21,743 nucleotides of DNA from Prevotellaceae bacterium (lineage in GTDB: Bacteria; Bacteroidota; Bacteroidia; Bacteroidales; Bacteroidaceae), in contig JAUNQM010000008.1 in assembly GCA_030536165.1 (NCBI GenBank), positions 1-21,743 on the forward strand. The letters are read 5' to 3'. The translations under genes were made by a program, and so were the position numbers. This document shows, piece by piece, positions 1-7,207 of this stretch. The number at the start of each line of letters is the position of its first letter. The first letter of the stretch is position 1. The notes under the pieces are model-generated. The model ran no database searches. It saw only the letters and a list, made by a program, of their open reading frames with translations, and was not told where the DNA came from.

Positions 1-4
1 GAAG

Positions 5-631
5 ATGAAACGCAGAACTGAAAGGGACATAATACTTGCAGCAAGGGCTTTGAGCATCATATTCAATCCCTTCTACCTTCCTTTATTAGGAATGGTAATC
101 ATGTTTCTGTTCAGTTACCTGAACATGCTTCCGTGGGCATACAAGCTGCTTGTTCTCGTCATGGTGGCATGCTTTACCGTGCTGCTGCCAACAGTACTCA
201 TCAACTTCTACCGCAAGTATAACGGATGGACACTCTTCCAGCTTGGAGCAAAAGAGCGTCGCGTCATACCTTATATTATATCCTCACTCTGCTACCTCGG
301 GTGCATCTACATTATGCATTCGATTCACATCCCGCACTTCATGGGAAACATTCTGCTCACGGCTCTTTTCATTCAGCTCATCTGTGCAGCAATCAACCTG
401 TGGTGGAAGATTAGCACTCACTCGGCTGCAATCGGAGGCGTTATCGGAGCTGTGATGGCTTACGCAATCATCTTCGATTTCAATCCGCTTTGGTGGCTTT
501 GCCTGTTGATTATGCTTTCGGGAGCCGTCGGCAGCAGCAGGATTATACTTCATCAGCATACGGTTGCTCAGGTGTTTGCCGGCAGTATGGTCGGTGCCGT
601 CTGCGCATTTATTACAATACTATTCCTATGA
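5..631 (+). CDS. PAP2-like integral membrane phosphatase
   Basis: A 208-residue, very hydrophobic protein with about six membrane segments. The C-terminal half carries a PAP2-like pattern: KERRVIP at 84-90, STHS with His139 where PAP2 enzymes have the PSGH motif, and SRIILHQHTVAQVFAG at 178-193, corresponding to the SRxxxxxH motif with His183/His185. PAP2 proteins remove phosphate from lipid phosphates or diphosphates at the membrane. The substrate cannot be read from the sequence, but the stop codon overlaps the ispG start (ATGA at 628-631), so the two are translationally coupled. A role in isoprenoid or polyprenyl phosphate metabolism is a reasonable inference. The motifs are divergent (STHS for PSGH), so catalytic activity is not certain. 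The ATG at 5 lies near the window edge, so an upstream start or promoter cannot be judged. Confidence 0.8.
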   Translation: MKRRTERDIILAARALSIIFNPFYLPLLGMVIMFLFSYLNMLPWAYKLLVLVMVACFTVLLPTVLINFYRKYNGWTLFQLGAKERRVIPYIISSLCYLGCIYIMHSIHIPHFMGNILLTALFIQLICAAINLWWKISTHSAAIGGVIGAVMAYAIIFDFNPLWWLCLLIMLSGAVGSSRIILHQHTVAQVFAGSMVGAVCAFITILFL

Positions 632-1785
632 GAAGAAAAACTAACGAGGTGATGGTCGGCAATCTCCCAATGGGAGGCGACAACCCTATTCGAGTACAGA
701 GCATGACAACCTGCTCCACAATGGACACAGAAGGTTGCATTGCACAGATAAAACGCATAGTCGATGCCGGTGGCGAGTATGTCAGACTCACTACTCAAGG
801 CGTGACGGAAGCCGAAAACCTGAAGAACATAAAGGAAGGTTTGCGCCGCGACGGATACACAGTTCCGATTATTGCCGACGTTCATTTCAACGCCGGAGTG
901 GCTGACGTGGCTGCACTCTACGCTGACAAAGTGAGAATAAACCCAGGCAACTACGTTGATCCGGCACGCAAGTTCAAGCATCTCGAATACACCGACGAGG
1001 AGTATGCTGCCGAACTGCAGAAGATTGAAGACCGCTTCGTGCCTTTCCTTAATATATGTAAGGAGCACAAGACTGCCATTCGTATCGGCGTGAACCACGG
1101 CTCGCTGAGCGACCGCATCATGAGCCGCTACGGCGACACACCAAGCGGAATGGTTGAGAGCTGCCTTGAATTCCTGCGCATCTGCGTGAAGGAAAACTTC
1201 ATGAATGTGGTCATCTCGATAAAGGCAAGCAACACAACGGTTATGGTTGAGACGGTTCGCCTGCTCGTTAAAGAGATGGACAAGGAAGACATGCACTTCC
1301 CTATCCACCTCGGCGTCACAGAGGCTGGCGAGGGTGAAGACGGCAGATTGAAGTCGGCAGTGGGCATCGGTGCGTTGCTTCTCGACGGTATCGGCGACAC
1401 CATTCGCGTTTCACTTTCAGAGGAACCTGAAAACGAAATACCAGTTGCCTATAATATTCTTCAGGCAGCACGCGCACGAATCACTAAGACAGAGTTTATC
1501 TCGTGCCCAGGCTGCGGTCGTACGCTCTATGATTTGCAAGGAACAATAGCACGGATAAAGCAAGCCGTGGCAGAAAATATCCCGCTGGAATCGCAGAAAT
1601 TAAAGATTGGCATCATGGGATGCATAGTAAACGGACCAGGCGAAATGGCCGATGCCGACTACGGTTATGTAGGTGCTGGACGCGGAAGGATAAGCCTATA
1701 TAAAAAGAAGGAATGCGTCTTGAAGAACATACCTGAAGACGAGGCTGTAGATAGGCTGCTTGAACTAATAAAGAGCGAAATATAG
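628..1785 (+). CDS. ispG: 4-hydroxy-3-methylbut-2-en-1-yl diphosphate synthase (flavodoxin/ferredoxin), IspG/GcpE
   Basis: 385 residues. IspG converts MEcPP to HMBPP in the non-mevalonate isoprenoid pathway in the cytoplasm, using a [4Fe-4S] cluster. The N-terminal part (about 10-265) is the TIM barrel. The cluster domain follows, with Cys293 and Cys296 (SCPGCGR), Cys332 and Glu339 (GCIVNGPGE); the 7-residue Cys-Glu spacing is as in other IspG proteins. The frame is open back to 490, but the ATG at 628 begins the homologous sequence (MRRKTNEVMVGNLPMGG) and overlaps the previous stop. The barrel has features of the large plant/Chlamydia/Bacteroidetes type, for example NHGSLSDRIMSRYGDTPSGM at 157-176. 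However, only about 25 residues separate the barrel from the cluster domain, so the extra middle domain of the roughly 600-residue forms is absent. Confidence 0.96.
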   Translation: MRRKTNEVMVGNLPMGGDNPIRVQSMTTCSTMDTEGCIAQIKRIVDAGGEYVRLTTQGVTEAENLKNIKEGLRRDGYTVPIIADVHFNAGVADVAALYADKVRINPGNYVDPARKFKHLEYTDEEYAAELQKIEDRFVPFLNICKEHKTAIRIGVNHGSLSDRIMSRYGDTPSGMVESCLEFLRICVKENFMNVVISIKASNTTVMVETVRLLVKEMDKEDMHFPIHLGVTEAGEGEDGRLKSAVGIGALLLDGIGDTIRVSLSEEPENEIPVAYNILQAARARITKTEFISCPGCGRTLYDLQGTIARIKQAVAENIPLESQKLKIGIMGCIVNGPGEMADADYGYVGAGRGRISLYKKKECVLKNIPEDEAVDRLLELIKSEI

Positions 1786-1797
1786 GAAACATCAAAA

Positions 1798-1829
1798 ATT
1801 CGAAATATCGAAATCTCGAAAATTCGAAA
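1798..1829 (+). repeat. Four tandem 8-bp units, NNTCGAAA
   Basis: Between ispG and the reductase gene the sequence reads ATTCGAAA, TATCGAAA, TCTCGAAA, ATTCGAAA with no gap, an exact 8-bp period with TCGAAA fixed and the first two bases variable. It starts 12 bases after the ispG stop. TTCGAA is itself palindromic. No promoter motif was seen in this 68-bp gap, so the reductase gene may be read from upstream. Confidence 0.7.
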
Positions 1830-1853
1830 AAATAACCCTAAACTCATAAATAC

Positions 1854-2837
1854 ATGAAAACTCCCGAAACACTTGAAGTCGTTCGCAATGGCGACTATGG
1901 GCAGACTTATCAAGCCGACAAGTCGCGCTACACCAACGGCATGCAGTATTTCCGCTGCGGCAATAGCGGTGTGATGCTTCCGAAAGTATCACTCGGCTTC
2001 TGGCACAATTTCGGCGGCGTTGACCCGTATCAGCGCAGCAAGGAAATTACTCACTACGCCTTCGACCACGGTATAACACACTTCGACCTCGCCAATAACT
2101 ACGGTCCTCCTTACGGCTCCGCCGAGGAAACATTCGGACGACTGATGGACGACAGCTTCCGTCCTTACCGCGACGAACTCTTCATCTCGTCGAAGGCAGG
2201 CTTCGACATGTGGGAAGGTCCTTACGGAAACTTTGGTAGCAGAAAGTACCTCATGGCGAGTCTCGACCAGAGTCTGAAGCGTATGCACCTCGACTACGTT
2301 GACCTTTTCTACTCTCATCGCTACGACCCTAACACGCCTCTTGAGGAGACACTTCAGGCACTTGTTGACATCGTGCGGCAAGGAAAGGCGCTATACATCG
2401 GCATTTCGCGCTGGCCGCTTGAGGCAACAAAGTTCGCCATAAAGTATCTGCGCGAGCAACATGAGCCGTTGCTCATCTATCAGGGAAAGCTTAACATGAT
2501 AAATAAGGAGCCTATCGACGACGGAATACTCGACCTGCTCGATGCAGAAAAGGTCGGTTTCATCGCCTTTTCTCCGCTTGCGCAAGGTCTGCTGACCAAC
2601 AGATACCTCGACAGAATACCAAAGGATTCACGCATGTCGCGCGAAGGATCGCTGCAATCGTCAGCACTCACGCCGGAACTTCTTGCACAGTTGCGCGCAT
2701 GGAATGCCGAAGCCGAGGCCGAGGGGAAGGCACTGGCACAATACTCACTGCAATGGGTGATGAAGCAGAAGGCAGTCACATCGGTGCTCATAGGCGCAAG
2801 CAGCGTGCAGCAACTCGCCACCAACATCCAAATCTAA
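1854..2837 (+). CDS. Aldo/keto reductase, YghZ/GprA-like (AKR14 type), short C-terminus
   Basis: 327 residues. It closely resembles E. coli YghZ (L-glyceraldehyde 3-phosphate/methylglyoxal reductase), an NADPH-dependent cytoplasmic oxidoreductase. The catalytic tetrad is visible: Asp78 (ITHFDLANNYG), Tyr83, Lys114 (ISSKAGFDMW) and His155 (LFYSHRYD). GKALYIGIS, FSPLAQGLLTNRYL and TSVLIGAS match the rest of the barrel and the cofactor site. Two differences stand out. There are about 20-25 extra N-terminal residues before MQYFRCGNSG. The protein also stops at QQLATNIQI, about 30 residues earlier than YghZ, whose last helices and C-terminal loop are missing. No frameshift that restores the tail was found in the following 60 bases. 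It may be a natural short form or a decaying gene. The exact substrate is not known. Confidence 0.85.
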   Translation: MKTPETLEVVRNGDYGQTYQADKSRYTNGMQYFRCGNSGVMLPKVSLGFWHNFGGVDPYQRSKEITHYAFDHGITHFDLANNYGPPYGSAEETFGRLMDDSFRPYRDELFISSKAGFDMWEGPYGNFGSRKYLMASLDQSLKRMHLDYVDLFYSHRYDPNTPLEETLQALVDIVRQGKALYIGISRWPLEATKFAIKYLREQHEPLLIYQGKLNMINKEPIDDGILDLLDAEKVGFIAFSPLAQGLLTNRYLDRIPKDSRMSREGSLQSSALTPELLAQLRAWNAEAEAEGKALAQYSLQWVMKQKAVTSVLIGASSVQQLATNIQI

Positions 2838-2850
2838 CGCATATAAATCC

Positions 2851-2893
2851 TACCATTTGCGGCAAAATCGCACTTTGAAAACGGTAAATGGTA
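2851..2893. other. Inverted repeat after the reductase gene
   Basis: TACCATTT at 2851-2858 pairs with AAATGGTA at 2886-2893, an 8-bp stem with a 27-base loop, followed by GTACATGTTTT (sharing the last two stem bases). It could be a weak terminator, but the loop is long and the T run short. Confidence 0.3.
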
Positions 2894-2903
2894 CATGTTT
2901 TAC

Positions 2904-2994
2904 ACCTTATTATATAATGCGCGTGCGCGCACGGACGCACGCGCATTATGAGCATAAAAAGGGGAAAAGTCCTATTTTTTCACAAGTATTTTTC
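2904..2994 (+). repeat. Dispersed repeat L, copy 1
   Basis: This segment matches the reverse complement of 18867-18942. The shared blocks occur in the same order: ACCTTATTATAT (12/12), an alternating GCGCG/GCGC block, ATGAG, GGAAAA(A)GTCCTA, then a T run, CAA and TATTTTT. Copy 1 is longer because its GC block has grown into a perfect 14-bp hairpin (2914-2927 with 2936-2949, 8-base loop). An 11-bp inverted repeat, TTTTTCACAAG at 2976-2986 with CTTGTGAAAAA at 3008-3018, overlaps its right end. No coding signal was seen. In both places L lies beside a 13-bp palindrome array. Confidence 0.7.
2914..2949. other. Perfect 14-bp GC-rich hairpin
   Basis: ATAATGCGCGTGCG pairs exactly with CGCACGCGCATTAT around an 8-base loop. 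The stem has an alternating purine-pyrimidine core that could form Z-DNA or a cruciform. There is no T run after it on either strand, so it is not a standard intrinsic terminator. Confidence 0.75.
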
Positions 2995-3041
2995 ATTTTT
3001 CTTCGTTCTTGTGAAAAAGCGCCCACAAGTATATGTATGGC

Positions 3042-3151
3042 ATATTTTAGCCCTCCACACCTCAGGTGTTTCGCTTGAAACACCTGAGGTATGAACAGTG
3101 GTCACACCTGAGGAATGACGCTTGAAACACCTAAGGTGTGGAGGGGTGAAA
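3042..3151. repeat. Palindrome array A: four 13-bp units at 23/24/23 bp
   Basis: Units of ACACCTNAGGTGT lie at 3057-3069 and 3127-3139 (both perfect) and at 3080-3092 and 3104-3116 (each with a decayed right half, AGGTAT and AGGAAT). Their centres are at 3063, 3086, 3110 and 3133. The spacers are 10, 11 and 10 bases. The ends are inverted: TTTTAGCCCTCC before the first unit and GGAGGGGTGAAAC after the last. The outer spacers TTCGCTTGAA and GACGCTTGAA are also related. The array lies between the reductase gene and the ftsX promoter. CAATTGATAA occurs twice just to the right (from 3152 and 3174). No ORF with coding character covers it. Confidence 0.85.
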
Positions 3152-3286
3152 CAATTGATAATTGACAATGGGCAATTGATAAGTCCGACATCAGGTCGAT
3201 TTCGCAGTCAAAAATGGTGCTTGGTATGCCCCTGCGTATGGTGCGCGAAAAAGTTGCATTTTGGTTGAATTTATTGTGGCGAAAAA

Positions 3287-3319
3287 TTTGCATTTCGCTC
3301 TTTTTTTTATTATCTTTGC
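3287..3319 (+). promoter_or_regulatory. Bacteroidetes-type promoter of ftsX
   Basis: TTTG at 3287-3290 and TATCTTTGC at 3311-3319, separated by 20 bases, match the -33/-7 consensus TTTG...TAnnTTTG. Transcription would start roughly 12-16 bases before the ATG at 3339, which rules out the longer upstream reading of that frame. Confidence 0.85.
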
Positions 3320-3338
3320 ACCAATTTTCAGGGCTATC

Positions 3339-4217
3339 ATGAGTAAGAACATTTTAAGCAAAGGAAAGAAAGGCGGAATGCAGATTGCTACGCTTTGCAT
3401 CAGCACAACTATGGTACTTGTGCTGCTGGGCATGATTGCGTTCTTCGTCATCATAGCAAGGAATGTGTCGAACTCTGTAAAGGAGAACCTTACAGTAACC
3501 CTGATGCTTTCGGACTCAACGACGGTGAACGATGGACACGAACTGACCAGAGTGCTCTATCATCGACCTTATACGCACTTCGTCGATTACATCGGCAAGG
3601 AAGAAATACTGAAAGACGAGTCGAAGCAGATGGGCATAAACCCGAAAGAATTCCTCGACGAGAACCCATTTAGTTCGACAATAGAGCTTACACTCAAGGC
3701 CGATTTTGCCAACAAAGATTCGCTGAAATGGATTGAAAAAGAGTGGAAGAAAGAAAAGGCTATCACTGATATAACCTACCAGAAAGACCTTATCAACACA
3801 GTAAACGATAACATACGCCGCATCAGCATCGTGCTTTTGATACTCGTGGCGGTGTTCCTCTTGATATCAATATCACTGATTAACAACACCATCCGACTCG
3901 GTGTATATTCACAACGCTTCAAGATGCACACGATGAAACTTGTGGGTGCATCATACGGTTACATACGCAAACCATTCATGTGGCGTATGTTCCTTGTGGG
4001 CATAATATCGTCGATATTCGCTTGCATAATACTTGCAGGCGGGATATACGCGCTATTTTCATTCGAGCCAGAGGTGAAAGAGATTATTTCAGTCGAGGTC
4101 ATGGTGCTGATGGCTGCATCAGTATTCGTGCTCGGACTTGTAATTTCGCTTGCATGCGGATTCTTCTCAGTAAACAGATTCCTGCGAATGAAAGCAAGCG
4201 ACCTATATAAAATCTAA
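3339..4217 (+). CDS. ftsX: Cell division protein FtsX (ABC-type permease)
   Basis: 292 residues. It has the FtsX fold: a short cytoplasmic N-terminus, a first membrane segment at about 15-40 (MQIATLCISTTMVLVLLGMI), an extracytoplasmic domain of about 130 residues, then three membrane segments in the C-terminal half (ISIVLLILVAVFLLISISLI, MFLVGIISSIFACIILAGGI and VMVLMAASVFVLGLVISLAC). FtsX pairs with the ATPase FtsE and controls peptidoglycan hydrolases at the septum. No ftsE is in this window. The frame is open from 3261, but the promoter at 3287-3319 lies inside that extension and the ATG at 3339 begins the homologous sequence. It heads a forward cluster with DUF3098, uppP, truB and queA. 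Confidence 0.93.
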   Translation: MSKNILSKGKKGGMQIATLCISTTMVLVLLGMIAFFVIIARNVSNSVKENLTVTLMLSDSTTVNDGHELTRVLYHRPYTHFVDYIGKEEILKDESKQMGINPKEFLDENPFSSTIELTLKADFANKDSLKWIEKEWKKEKAITDITYQKDLINTVNDNIRRISIVLLILVAVFLLISISLINNTIRLGVYSQRFKMHTMKLVGASYGYIRKPFMWRMFLVGIISSIFACIILAGGIYALFSFEPEVKEIISVEVMVLMAASVFVLGLVISLACGFFSVNRFLRMKASDLYKI

Positions 4218-4292
4218 TACAAACGAAGAACTTTTCAGGTCGCAAAAGACTAAAAAGCCCCATTTCAACGAGAAAAATAAATAGACACAACT

Positions 4293-4520
4293 ATGGATAA
4301 AAAGAACTTTGCATTCGACAAAATGAACTTCATCCTGCTCGCAGTAGGAATGATAATTGCCATTATCGGTTTCATACTGATGGCAGGCGACAGTTCAACA
4401 ACCGACACATACAACCCCGACATCTTCAGTGCAACACGCATAAAGGTAGCCCCTGTTGTATGCCTCATTGGGTTCGTATCAATGATTTATGCCGTTGTGC
4501 GCAAACCTAAAGACAAGTAA
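4293..4520 (+). CDS. DUF3098 family small membrane protein
   Basis: 75 residues with two predicted membrane segments (about 11-32, FILLAVGMIIAIIGFILMAG, and about 51-68, VAPVVCLIGFVSMIYAVV), joined by a polar stretch containing YNPDIFSATRIKVAP. This is the Bacteroidetes DUF3098 pattern, a family of unknown function typically found between ftsX and uppP, as here. The charged N-terminus (MDKKNFAFDKMNF) and Lys-rich C-terminus (RKPKDK) suggest both ends are cytoplasmic. It ends 3 bases before the uppP start, so co-translation with uppP is likely. A role in division or envelope synthesis is inferred from position only. Confidence 0.85.
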   Translation: MDKKNFAFDKMNFILLAVGMIIAIIGFILMAGDSSTTDTYNPDIFSATRIKVAPVVCLIGFVSMIYAVVRKPKDK

Positions 4521-4523
4521 GCG

Positions 4524-5366
4524 ATGGACGAACTACAAGCACTTCTCCTCGGACTTATTCAGGGACTTACCGAATATCTTCCTGTAAGTAGCAGCGGCCA
4601 CTTAACAATTGCGTCAAACTTCTTCGGGCTGGAAGACGGCGAATCTAACCTTGCTTTTACCGTAGCAGTTCACGTGGCAACGGTTCTCAGCACCATAGTA
4701 ATACTCTGGAAAGAGATTAGCTGGCTCGTCAAGGGCATGGTGAGATACGACGACACAAAGCGCGGAAACATAAAAGGCACGTCGGCTTACGCCCGCATGA
4801 ACCCAGAGCACAAGTATATGCTCAACATCATTGTGTCAATGATTCCAGTGGGAATCGTTGGCGTATTCTTCAAGGATTATGTAGAAGAAATCTTCGGAAG
4901 CGGACTGATTATCGTCGGCGCAATGCTCCTGCTGACAGCTTTGCTGCTTACACTCTCATACTACATGAAGCCAAAGCAGAAGAAAGATATCAGCCTGAAA
5001 GATGCCTTTATCATAGGTCTGGCACAGGCTGTAGCGGTAATGCCAGGACTTTCACGCTCCGGTAGCACCATTGCAACAGGACTCATGCTCGGCAACGACA
5101 AGTCGAAACTGGCGCAGTTCTCGTTTATCATGGTCATTCCACCGATACTCGGCGAGGCACTCCTCGACACATATAAGATGGCAAAAGAAGGCTTCGGAGC
5201 CGTGTTTAGCCAAATATCAGTTTCAAGCCTTGTGATAGGTTTCATTGCAGCATTCATCTCGGGATGCATTGCATGCAAATGGATGATCAGCATAGTAAAG
5301 AAAGGCAAACTCATTTACTTCGCAATCTACTGCGCAATAGTAGGTTTGGCATTATTAGTATTGTAA
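4524..5366 (+). CDS. uppP: Undecaprenyl-diphosphatase UppP (BacA)
   Basis: 280 residues, highly hydrophobic, close to the usual 265-280. It dephosphorylates undecaprenyl diphosphate in the inner membrane, regenerating the lipid carrier for peptidoglycan and surface glycans, and can give bacitracin tolerance. Both catalytic signatures are present: the (E/Q)xxxE motif as Gln13-GLT-Glu17, followed by YLPVSSSGHL (18-27), and PGLSRSGST at 174-182 with Arg178. The start lies 3 bases after the DUF3098 stop, and the stop touches the truB start. The gene is probably part of one transcript from the ftsX promoter to queA. Confidence 0.95.
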   Translation: MDELQALLLGLIQGLTEYLPVSSSGHLTIASNFFGLEDGESNLAFTVAVHVATVLSTIVILWKEISWLVKGMVRYDDTKRGNIKGTSAYARMNPEHKYMLNIIVSMIPVGIVGVFFKDYVEEIFGSGLIIVGAMLLLTALLLTLSYYMKPKQKKDISLKDAFIIGLAQAVAVMPGLSRSGSTIATGLMLGNDKSKLAQFSFIMVIPPILGEALLDTYKMAKEGFGAVFSQISVSSLVIGFIAAFISGCIACKWMISIVKKGKLIYFAIYCAIVGLALLVL

Positions 5367-6083
5367 ATGAATTTCCACGAAGGAGAGGTCATCTTCCTCA
5401 ACAAGCCATACAAGATGTCCAGCTTCGGTGCCTTAGCGTTTGCACGCACAAGGCTCTCGCGTAAGCTCGGAATAAAGAAACTAAAGATAGGACATGCCGG
5501 AACTCTCGATCCACTTGCCACAGGAGTGCTCATACTCTGCACAGGCAAAGCAACAAAGCGAATAGAAGAGTATCAGGGTAAGACCAAAGAATATACTGCA
5601 ACATTGCAGCTGGGGGCAACGACGCCAAGCTTCGACATGGAGCATGAAGTCAATGCCACCTACCCAACAGAACACATTACACGCGAACTCATTGAGGAGG
5701 TCCTCAAGCGTTTCGTCGGAACAATAGAGCAAGTTCCACCTGAATTCTCGGCCTGCAAAGTGGGCGGGAAGCCTGCTTATAAGCTTGCGCGAAAGGGAAA
5801 AGAAGTGGAACTTAAAGCCAAGACGCTTGTCATTGACGAAATAGAACTCACAGATTTCGACGCCGACAAGATGCAGATGTCGATACGCGTAGTCTGCAGC
5901 AAAGGCACGTATATCCGTGCACTTGCCCGCGACATTGGCGAAGCACTCGACAGCGGAGCATACCTCACAGCCCTCTGCCGCACACGCGTCGGAGATGTAA
6001 AGATAAAAGACTGCCTCACCTTCGATGATTTTCAGCCGTGGTTAGACAGTCAGGAAATAGAAGACATTAACGATAATATATGA
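5367..6083 (+). CDS. truB: tRNA pseudouridine(55) synthase TruB
   Basis: 238 residues, the short form without the C-terminal PUA domain of longer TruB proteins. It makes pseudouridine 55 in the T-loop of tRNAs. The catalytic Asp48 lies in GHAGTLDPLATG, Tyr76 is at the expected position (KEYTATLQLG), VPPEFSACKVGGKPAYKLAR is at 123-142 and SKGTYIRALARDIGEAL at 178-194. The ATG follows the uppP TAA with no gap, and the stop overlaps the queA start (ATGA at 6080-6083). It is therefore tightly coupled to both neighbours. Confidence 0.96.
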   Translation: MNFHEGEVIFLNKPYKMSSFGALAFARTRLSRKLGIKKLKIGHAGTLDPLATGVLILCTGKATKRIEEYQGKTKEYTATLQLGATTPSFDMEHEVNATYPTEHITRELIEEVLKRFVGTIEQVPPEFSACKVGGKPAYKLARKGKEVELKAKTLVIDEIELTDFDADKMQMSIRVVCSKGTYIRALARDIGEALDSGAYLTALCRTRVGDVKIKDCLTFDDFQPWLDSQEIEDINDNI

Positions 6084-7168
6084 AACTATCAGAATTCAAG
6101 TTTTTCCAGTTAAAGGACGACGACGTTGCGTTGTATCCACCAATGCACCGCGATGAGTGCAAACTTATGGTCGTGCATAAGAAGTCTGGCGACATAGATA
6201 TGTTCAAGGAAGATGGTACTACATACCTTAACTTCCGTGACGTGCTCAACTATTTCGGCGAAGGAGACACCTTCCTTTTCAACGACACAAAAGTCTTCCC
6301 TTCACGCCTCTATGGAACTAAAGAAAAGACTGATGCAATGATTGAAGTCTTCTTGCTTCGCGAACTGAACACGGATATGCGTCTGTGGGACGTGCTCGTT
6401 GAGCCAGCACGCAAGATAAGAATCGGCAACAAGCTCTTCTTCGATGAAAACGGTTCTATGGTTGCTGAGGTTATCGACAACACAACGAGCCGTGGCCGTA
6501 CCCTTCGCTTCCTTTATGAATGCGAACACGAAGAATTCAAACAGTCGCTCTATGCACTTGGCGAAGCACCATTACCTTCATATATAATAGAGCGCAGAAA
6601 GGCTGAACCTGAAGACATTGAGAACTTCCAGTGCATCTTTGCAAAGCACGAGGGAGCTGTGACTGCACCAGCAAGTGGTCTGCATTTCTCACGCGAGGTG
6701 ATGAAAATGATGGAAATAAAGGACATCAACAAAGCATTTATCACTATGCACTCGTCGTTGGCAAACTTCAATCCTATCGATGTGGAAGACCTTTCAAAGC
6801 ATAGAATGGACAGCGAGCAGATGTTCATCAACGCAGAAGCATGCGACATAGTCAACAGCACAAAGGACAAAGGTCATCATGTTGTGGCAGTAGGCACAAG
6901 CGTAGTACGTGCTTCCGAGACTGCTGTTGGCACAGACGGATACATGAAAGAATTTGAGGGATGGACAAATAAGTTCATCTACCCACCTTATTCATTCGGT
7001 GTTGCAGACTGTATGATTGGCAACTTCTACCATCCGCTTTCTATCCAGCTTATGGTGGAATGTGCATTCGGAGGCTACGACATTGTAAGGAAAGCATACG
7101 AGACAGCACTCGAAAACGGATATAAGTTCGGTTGCTACGGCGATGCAATGCTAATTCTTAACGACTAA
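6080..7168 (+). CDS. queA: S-adenosylmethionine:tRNA ribosyltransferase-isomerase QueA
   Basis: 362 residues, usual length for the family. QueA transfers and isomerises the ribosyl part of SAM onto preQ1-modified tRNA to form epoxyqueuosine at wobble position 34. Recognisable blocks are the N-terminal FKFFQLKDDDVALYPPMHRD, GDTFLFNDTKVFPSRLYG around residues 62-79, and HEGAVTAPASGLHFS at 190-204, which corresponds to the conserved GAVAAPTAGLHF. The start overlaps the truB stop by four bases. With truB it forms a tRNA-modification pair inside an envelope/division cluster. Confidence 0.95.
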   Translation: MKLSEFKFFQLKDDDVALYPPMHRDECKLMVVHKKSGDIDMFKEDGTTYLNFRDVLNYFGEGDTFLFNDTKVFPSRLYGTKEKTDAMIEVFLLRELNTDMRLWDVLVEPARKIRIGNKLFFDENGSMVAEVIDNTTSRGRTLRFLYECEHEEFKQSLYALGEAPLPSYIIERRKAEPEDIENFQCIFAKHEGAVTAPASGLHFSREVMKMMEIKDINKAFITMHSSLANFNPIDVEDLSKHRMDSEQMFINAEACDIVNSTKDKGHHVVAVGTSVVRASETAVGTDGYMKEFEGWTNKFIYPPYSFGVADCMIGNFYHPLSIQLMVECAFGGYDIVRKAYETALENGYKFGCYGDAMLILND

Positions 7169-7207
7169 AACATAAAGACTAATTTCAAATTTACTACCTT
7201 ATATATA

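Noticed and set aside
490..627. Longer ispG frame starting at 490
   Set aside because: The extra 46 residues lie inside the PAP2-like gene and do not look like IspG; the ATGA overlap at 628 gives the natural start.
568..1308. Minus-strand 246-residue ORF opposite ispG
   Set aside because: Rich in Cys, His and Val as expected from an antisense shadow of a conserved gene; no family resemblance.
2857..3078. Small plus-strand ORF of 73 residues after the reductase gene
   Set aside because: It is made of the GC hairpin, repeat L and the start of array A; no promoter or family resemblance.
3057..3139. CRISPR array in the 13-bp palindrome arrays
   Set aside because: Units are 13 bp and spacers 10-11 bp, far too short, and the spacers are themselves related between arrays. 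No cas gene is present.
3261..3338. Longer ftsX frame starting at 3261
   Set aside because: It spans the promoter at 3287-3319, so it would not be transcribed as part of the message.
7169..7207. Possible cobalamin riboswitch before nrdJ
   Set aside because: The gap is only 39 bases and AT-rich, too short for the structure.
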